Assembly (NCBI GenBank): GCA_948857205.1
Contig: CAQPRV010000033.1
Coordinates: 1 to 17,537 of the forward strand
Origin: an uncultured Clostridia bacterium
GTDB lineage: Bacteria > Bacillota > Clostridia > TANB77 > CAG-508
DNA length: 17,537 nt
Direction: 5' to 3'
Part shown: positions 13,626 through 17,537 of the stretch, piece after piece
Layout of the letters: every line of letters begins with the position of its first letter
Numbering within the stretch: position 1 is the first letter of the stretch
Notes under the pieces: model-generated
What the model saw: the letters and a program-made list of their open reading frames with translations, nothing else
Told to the model about the DNA's origin: nothing
The model's database searches: none
Made by a program: the position numbers and the translations under genes

Positions 13626-13671
13626 ATTATATACCTATTAGGGGTATATTGTAAATAAGAGGGTATATAAG
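13626..13671 (-). promoter_or_regulatory. Thioesterase promoter with CsoR-type operator (copy 2)
   Basis: TTTACA (13655-13650) and TATAAT (13631-13626) are 18 bases apart on the minus strand. The spacer holds ATACCCCTAATAGGTAT (13647-13631) and a further ATACCC half-site lies at 13665-13660. Over about 45 bases it matches 12761-12806 at all but a handful of positions, with one extra base in the spacer. Confidence 0.78.
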
Positions 13672-13715
13672 AATATTGTTTGGTTTTTCAATGCTTTTAA
13701 TTTATATTACATTAT

Positions 13716-13745
13716 AAAAAAGCTACTTCAAAATAGTAGCTTTTT
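13716..13745 (-). terminator. Terminator of the cad-type operon
   Basis: AAAAAGCTACT/AGTAGCTTTTT (13717-13727 and 13735-13745) with a 7-base loop and a T-run in the minus direction, eight bases after the ATPase stop codon. Confidence 0.9.
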
Positions 13746-13753
13746 AAAAATTT

Positions 13754-15598
13754 TTATTTGTTTTTTACTCTTAATACTCTTAAAGCATTTATGATAGCAA
13801 TTACAGAAACTCCAACATCTGCAAATACTGCTTCCCACATAGTTGATAATCCAAATGCACTTAAAATTAGAACAAGTACCTTTATAAAAATAGCAAATAT
13901 TATATTTTCTCTAACAATTCTCATTGTTTTCTTTGATAAATGAATTGCATTTACTATTTTTGATGGTTCATCTGTCATAAGTACAACATCTGCTGCTTCT
14001 ATTGCTGCATCTGATCCTAAACCTCCCATTGCTATACCTATATCAGCTAATGCTAAAACTGGTGCATCATTTATTCCATCTCCTACAAATGCAAGTTTAC
14101 CTTTTTCACTTTTTTCTTTTAATAGATTTTCTACTTTTTCTACCTTACCATCTGGTAATAACTCTGCATAAACTTTATCTAATCCTAATTTTTTTGCAAC
14201 ACTTTCGCCAACATTTTTTCTATCTCCTGTTAGCATTACTGTTTGTTTTATATTATTTTTCTTTAAATTTGCTATTGCTTTTACTGAATCTTCTTTTATT
14301 TTATCTGCGATTACTATATATCCTACATATTTTCTTTCGATTGCTACATATAAAATAGTTCCTATATCGTTGCATTTTGTAAATTTAATTTGTCTTTCAT
14401 TCATTAATTTTTCATTTCCTACTAATACATCTTGTTCTCCAATTCTTGCAACGATTCCAAGTCCTGATAATTCTTGTGTTTTTACAATTTGTTTTTCATC
14501 AATTTCTTTGCCAAATGCTTTTTTTACAGATAGTGCAATAGGATGGTTTGAGTAATTTTCACTATATGCTGTAACTTTTAGTAATTCTTCTTCACTTATG
14601 TCTATTGCTTTAACTTTTTGTACTTCAAAAACTCCTTCAGTTAATGTTCCAGTTTTATCAAATACAACTATTTCTGTATTTGCAATAGCTTCTAAATAGT
14701 TACTTCCTTTTATTAAAACACCCATTTTAGATGCTCCACCTATTCCTCCAAAGAAACTTAATGGTATTGAAATAACTAATGCACAAGGACAAGATACTAC
14801 TAGGAATGATAATGCTCTATATAACCAATCTGAAAATGTTGCATCTTTTATGATAAGTGGTGGTAATATTGCAATAATTACTGCAATAATAACAACTATT
14901 GGTGTATAGTATTGTGCAAATTTTGTAATAAAGTTTTCTGATTTTGATTTTTTACTACTTGCATTTTCAACTAAATCTAATATCTTACTTACTGTTGATT
15001 CTCCATATTCTTTTGTTACTTCTACTTTTATAACACCATTTAAGTTTATACAACCACTTAATACTTCTTCTCCTTCTGTTGCTTCTCGTGGTAAAGATTC
15101 TCCTGTTAATGCTTTTGTATCAAGACTTGACTTACCTTCTATTACATAACCATCTAATGGAACTTTCTCTCCTGGTTTTATTACGATTATCTCGCCTATT
15201 TTTACATCATCTGGATCAACTTTTTCTAGTTTGCCATTTCTTTCTACATTTGCAAAATCTGGTCTTATATCCATTAAACTTGAAATTGATTTTCTTGATT
15301 TATCTACTGCATAACTTTGGAATAATTCTCCCACTTGATAAAATAGCATAACTGCAACTGCTTCTGGAAATTCCCCAACTGCAAATGCTCCAATAGTTGC
15401 AACTGTCATCAAGAAATTTTCATCAAAAACTTTTCCTCTAGTAATATTCCTTATTGCCTTTCTTACGATTTCTAATCCAACAATGATATAAGATATAATA
15501 TATATTGTATTATTTATCCATTCATTATTAAAATTGATTATAAGTGCAATAAAAAATAATACAAGTGCTATTATAATCTTAATTCCCTTTTTTTTCAT
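13754..15598 (-). CDS. cadA: Zinc/cadmium/lead-exporting P1B-2-type ATPase (CadA/ZntA-like)
   Basis: This 614-residue metal-export ATPase has the CPC motif VVSCPCALVISIP (Cys270, Cys272), phosphorylated Asp314 in DKTGT, HP motif SNHPIAL, TGDR and GDGINDAPVLALADIGIAMG. The Asp in the last helix (FADVGVSV, about D594) is the Zn/Cd-type signature, and the copper residues Tyr-Asn and Met-x-x-Ser-Ser are absent. Unlike many CadA proteins it has no N-terminal metal-binding domain. That domain is encoded separately by the gene 13 bases upstream. ATG 15598 follows AGGAGG. It is the last gene of the ArsR-HMA-ATPase operon and ends at a strong terminator. Specificity among Zn, Cd and Pb cannot be fixed from sequence. 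Confidence 0.95.
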   Translation of the reverse strand: MKKKGIKIIIALVLFFIALIINFNNEWINNTIYIISYIIVGLEIVRKAIRNITRGKVFDENFLMTVATIGAFAVGEFPEAVAVMLFYQVGELFQSYAVDKSRKSISSLMDIRPDFANVERNGKLEKVDPDDVKIGEIIVIKPGEKVPLDGYVIEGKSSLDTKALTGESLPREATEGEEVLSGCINLNGVIKVEVTKEYGESTVSKILDLVENASSKKSKSENFITKFAQYYTPIVVIIAVIIAILPPLIIKDATFSDWLYRALSFLVVSCPCALVISIPLSFFGGIGGASKMGVLIKGSNYLEAIANTEIVVFDKTGTLTEGVFEVQKVKAIDISEEELLKVTAYSENYSNHPIALSVKKAFGKEIDEKQIVKTQELSGLGIVARIGEQDVLVGNEKLMNERQIKFTKCNDIGTILYVAIERKYVGYIVIADKIKEDSVKAIANLKKNNIKQTVMLTGDRKNVGESVAKKLGLDKVYAELLPDGKVEKVENLLKEKSEKGKLAFVGDGINDAPVLALADIGIAMGGLGSDAAIEAADVVLMTDEPSKIVNAIHLSKKTMRIVRENIIFAIFIKVLVLILSAFGLSTMWEAVFADVGVSVIAIINALRVLRVKNK

Positions 15599-15610
15599 AG
15601 TAACAACCTC

Positions 15611-15832
15611 CTAGACTTCTTCTATTGTTACATCTGGTTCTTCTTTTTTAATAACTTTTTTTACATTTTGTATAATTTCTTCTTTTCTTGTTTCATCATA
15701 TTCAAGTTCCATTTTTTGTGTCATAAAACTTATATTTGCACTTTCTACTCCATCTAATTTTTGTATTGCTCTTTCTAATTCTGCTGCACAATTTGCACAA
15801 TCTAATCCTTTTATTTTAAATTTACTTTTCAT
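15611..15832 (-). CDS. Free-standing HMA-domain protein of the Zn/Cd operon
   Basis: This 73-residue single heavy-metal-associated domain has GLDCANCAAEL (Cys12, Cys15); the D-C-x-x-C form matches the N-terminal domain of CadA/ZntA ATPases more than copper chaperones. It ends in acidic KKEEPDVTIEEV, which may add metal ligands. It lies directly before an ATPase that lacks this domain, so it is either a chaperone or a split-off metal-binding domain working in trans. It has its own GGAGG site and shares the operon with the upstream ArsR gene (20 bases away). Confidence 0.88.
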   Translation of the reverse strand: MKSKFKIKGLDCANCAAELERAIQKLDGVESANISFMTQKMELEYDETRKEEIIQNVKKVIKKEEPDVTIEEV

Positions 15833-15852
15833 ATTATTTTACCTCCAAATTT

Positions 15853-16215
15853 TTATTTTTTATGTTCTATATGTTCGATACCTATTTCAAAAACTTCTTT
15901 TACATGGTCATCATCTAACATATAAAAAACTTCTTTTCCAGATTTTCTACATTTAACAATCCCACTTCTTCTTAAAGTTCCTAATTGATGTGAGATAGAT
16001 GATTTGCTCATTCCTAAAACATTTGCAATATCACATACACACATTTCGTTTTGGTCTAAAGCAAATAAGATTTTTGCTCTAGTTGTATCTCCAAGAATTT
16101 TAAAAAATTCTGCAAGTTTATTAAACATATCTGCATCTGGCATATTTTTTGTAGTTTTATCAACTACATCTTGATGGATTACACTACAATCACATATAAA
16201 TTCATTTCTAGCCAT
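15853..16215 (-). CDS. cadC: ArsR/SmtB-family metal-sensing repressor, CadC-type
   Basis: This 120-residue winged-helix repressor releases DNA on binding Cd/Pb/Zn. Both classical metal sites are visible. The alpha-3N site uses Cys8 and Cys10 with His14 near the N-terminus, and Cys59/Cys61 in MCVCDIA. The alpha-5 zinc site has Asp102-x-His104 ... His115-x2-His118, at the spacing of SmtB/CadC. The recognition helix is MSKSSISHQLGTLRRSG. ATG 16215 follows AAGGAGG. It heads the operon, and tandem TTGA-type palindromes lie in its promoter. The Cd/Pb/Zn role follows from the sites and the neighbouring ATPase. Confidence 0.93.
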   Translation of the reverse strand: MARNEFICDCSVIHQDVVDKTTKNMPDADMFNKLAEFFKILGDTTRAKILFALDQNEMCVCDIANVLGMSKSSISHQLGTLRRSGIVKCRKSGKEVFYMLDDDHVKEVFEIGIEHIEHKK

Positions 16216-16253
16216 TTATTACCTCCTTATTTTCTTTTGTTTGTGGTGCGATG

Positions 16254-16310
16254 GTTGAGTGTTTATTCAACTCTAATTATATTATATGTGAATATGTACT
16301 CAACTGTAAA
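16254..16310 (-). promoter_or_regulatory. Promoter and tandem CadC/SmtB-type operators of the cad operon (copy 1)
   Basis: TTTACA (16310-16305) and TATAAT (16286-16281) are 18 bases apart on the minus strand. Operator 1, GTTGAGTACATATTCAC (16304-16288), fills the spacer. Operator 2, GTTGAATAAACACTCAAC (16271-16254), lies just after the start point. The pattern TTGA-n-TCAA is that of ArsR/SmtB operators. Confidence 0.8.
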
Positions 16311-16391
16311 TAGTTTTTATAAAAAAATTTAAAAAAATAAAAATACATTTAAAATATCAAGAATTTACTAATATTAAATGTATTTTTATAA
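16262..16391 (-). repeat. Duplicated regulatory cassette, copy 1 (promoter, operators, terminator)
   Basis: This ~130-base region is homologous to 17243-17369. Both contain the TTCAAC half-site, TATAAT, spacer operator, -35 box, an A-rich stretch ending AATAAAAATACATT and a stem-loop ending in TTTTATAA. Similarity is highest around the operator and the terminator arms. Confidence 0.75.
16339..16387 (-). terminator. Terminator of the ZIP gene
   Basis: AAAAATACATTT (16339-16350) and AAATGTATTTTT (16376-16387) are perfect 12-base complements with a 25-base loop, followed on the minus strand by an A/T tract with a seven-T run. It lies 12 bases after the ZIP stop codon. Confidence 0.75.
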
Positions 16392-16398
16392 GCCATTT

Positions 16399-17176
16399 TT
16401 ATCCTAATGCTACATCTAATACCATCATAAGAACAAAGCCTAAAGCTAGTCCAATTGTTCCAATATTTGAGTGTTCTCCACTATGTGATTCTGGTATTAA
16501 TTCTTCAGCTACAACATAAATCATAGCTCCTGCTGCAAATGATAATAAATAAGGTAATATTGATACAACCATATTTGTAAGTAATATTGTAATTATTGCT
16601 CCTATTGGTTCAACTATTCCTGATAAAGAGCCATATAAAAATGCTTTTGGTTTTGATACTCCTTCACTTTTTAAAGGCATTGATATAATTGCACCTTCTG
16701 GAAAGTTTTGAATTGTAAGTCCGAATGGCTAATACAAATGCTCCTACCATTGTTACTCCTGTATTTCCAATCATTGCTCCTGCAAAAATTACTCCTGCTG
16801 CCATTCCTTCTGGTATATTATGAAGTGTTACTGCAAGTAACATCATTGTTGTTTTCTTAAATTTAGATTTTACTCCCTCTGGTTTACTACTCTTTAAATG
16901 CAAATGAGGAATTAAATAGTCTAAAATGAGCAAAAACATAATTCCTAGCAAAAATCCTATACTAGCTGGAATCCAAGCAACTTTTCCTTGTTCTTCTGCC
17001 ATATCTATTGATGGTACAATTAAAGACCATATTGATGCTGCTAACATTACACCTGAAGCAAATCCTAAAAGTAATTTTTCAAATTTTCTGTTCATTTTAT
17101 TCTTCATTAAGAATACCATTGCTGATCCTAATACAGTTCCTAAAAAAGGTATTAATAAACCTACTGCTAATTGCAT
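16399..17176 (-). pseudogene. ZIP-family metal transporter, interrupted by a single-base insertion
   Basis: Two overlapping frames together encode a complete ~259-residue ZIP (ZupT/GufA-like) divalent-metal permease. The first (17176-16664) gives helices 1-4 with LHLKSS as a His loop and VTLHNIPEGMAAG, the metal-binding HNIPEG motif of helix 4. The second gives QNFPEGAIISMPLK of helix 5 and SGIVEPIGAIITILL, ending FVLMMVLDVALG. The join is FVLAI to GLTIQNFPEG. Removing one base (G16723 on the plus strand; minus-strand ATTCGGA becomes ATTGGA) restores one frame. It therefore has either a fresh inactivating mutation or a sequencing error. Start ATG 17176 follows AAAGGAGA. The promoter carries the same tandem operators as the cad operon. 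Confidence 0.9.
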
Positions 17177-17235
17177 ATTATCATCTCCTTTTTAAATTTT
17201 GTTTTAATCTACTACAAATAATATTTTGCTATTAT

Positions 17236-17291
17236 AGTTGAACTATTATTCAACTTTTTACATTATATGTGAATATATATTCAACTGTCAA
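17236..17291 (-). promoter_or_regulatory. Promoter and tandem CadC/SmtB-type operators of the ZIP gene (copy 2)
   Basis: A consensus TTGACA (17291-17286) and TATAAT (17267-17262) are 18 bases apart on the minus strand. Operator 1, GTTGAATATATATTCAC (17285-17269), contains the perfect palindrome TGAATATATATTCA. Operator 2, AGTTGAATAATAGTTCAACT (17255-17236), follows the start point. The architecture equals that at 16254-16310. Confidence 0.8.
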
Positions 17292-17369
17292 TAGATTTTA
17301 TAAAATTTTTAGAAAAATAAAAATACATTAATAATGCCAATTTCTTAGCACTTAATGTACTTTTATAAA
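17243..17369 (-). repeat. Duplicated regulatory cassette, copy 2
   Basis: Homologous to 16262-16391 over its whole length. It implies that the ZIP gene with its flanks, or the intergenic region alone, was duplicated within the island. Confidence 0.75.
17319..17364 (-). terminator. Terminator-like stem-loop upstream of the ZIP promoter
   Basis: TACATTAA (17324-17331) pairs with TTAATGTA (17352-17359), extended by A/T pairs after one mismatch. It is the counterpart of 16339-16387 and would end transcription of a minus-strand gene lying right of the window. Confidence 0.6.
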
Positions 17370-17537
17370 TATTATATATTAATATCACAGACAACTTGTA
17401 ATTGCACTAAACTGCTACCGCAGTGGTCGTTTAAGTTAGTATAATACTAAATACGAAAATTTGCTATTAATTTGAGAATAAAAGCTTGTAAATATTGAAA
17501 TATCAAGAAAAACTCTTTAAAATAAATATTAGGTAGA
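17370..17537. other. Non-coding right edge with a stem-loop and a 13-bp palindrome
   Basis: No ORF with an RBS is seen. ACTGC-TACC-GCAGT (about 17410-17423) forms a compact stem-loop with outer AAAC/GTTT pairing, and TAGTATAATACTA (about 17436-17448) is a perfect palindrome containing TATAAT. The edge probably belongs to the leader or 3' region of something beyond the window. Confidence 0.4.

Noticed and set aside
14002..14358. Leucine-rich 118-codon open frame on the plus strand, and similar ones at 15079-15351 and 17008-17241
   Set aside because: They lie antisense to the CadA-type ATPase and ZIP genes, have extremely biased Leu/Phe/His composition, and show no ribosome binding site.

Overview
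The window is about 17.5 kb of very AT-rich DNA with strong AGGAGG-type ribosome binding sites, short intergenic spacers and UGA used as stop. This fits a low-GC Gram-positive bacterium (Bacillota, most likely a clostridial or related anaerobe). The families (CsoR, CadC-type ArsR, YtrA-type GntR, P1B ATPases, ISNCY/IS1202-like and IS3 elements) agree with that, but no gene fixes the genus. I see no rRNA, tRNA, CRISPR array or replication origin.

Left third (1-4404): a mobile-element scrapyard, read mainly on the + strand. It starts with the 3' end of an IS21 element (IstB C-terminus) abutting what looks like the first ~165 nt of a group II intron on the minus strand. Next comes a tiny self-contained transcription unit (promoter, 34-codon ORF, terminator). 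It is followed by an IS1202-like (ISNCY) element with recognisable terminal inverted repeats but a shortened transposase N-terminus, then about 0.7 kb of hairpin-rich non-coding DNA with gene remnants. The block ends with an IS3-family element that has lost its left end but keeps an intact DDE OrfB and a -1 frameshift site.

Middle (4405-9961): small minus-strand units of chromosomal or accessory type. These are a short membrane protein; a GntR(YtrA-type)-ATPase-permease ABC operon with a palindromic operator in its promoter; a small DUF7662-like protein; a TetR regulator plus four-helix membrane protein with a clear operator; a DUF2185 (Imm33-like) protein; and an AraC-type regulator followed by a VOC/glyoxalase-fold protein. 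The small DUF7662-like gene and the AraC gene, 2.9 kb apart, share an almost identical 31-nt promoter/leader segment.

Right part (10012-17537): a co-oriented heavy-metal homeostasis island on the minus strand. The copper arm is csoR-copZ-copA under a CsoR-type operator. The zinc/cadmium arm is cadC-like ArsR, a free-standing HMA protein and a CadA/ZntA-type P1B-2 ATPase. A ZIP-family transporter gene, broken by one inserted base, sits upstream under an almost identical copy of the same tandem operator and terminator cassette. Between the two arms sits an acyl-ACP thioesterase gene whose promoter is a near copy of the csoR promoter/operator, suggesting that it belongs to the copper regulon.
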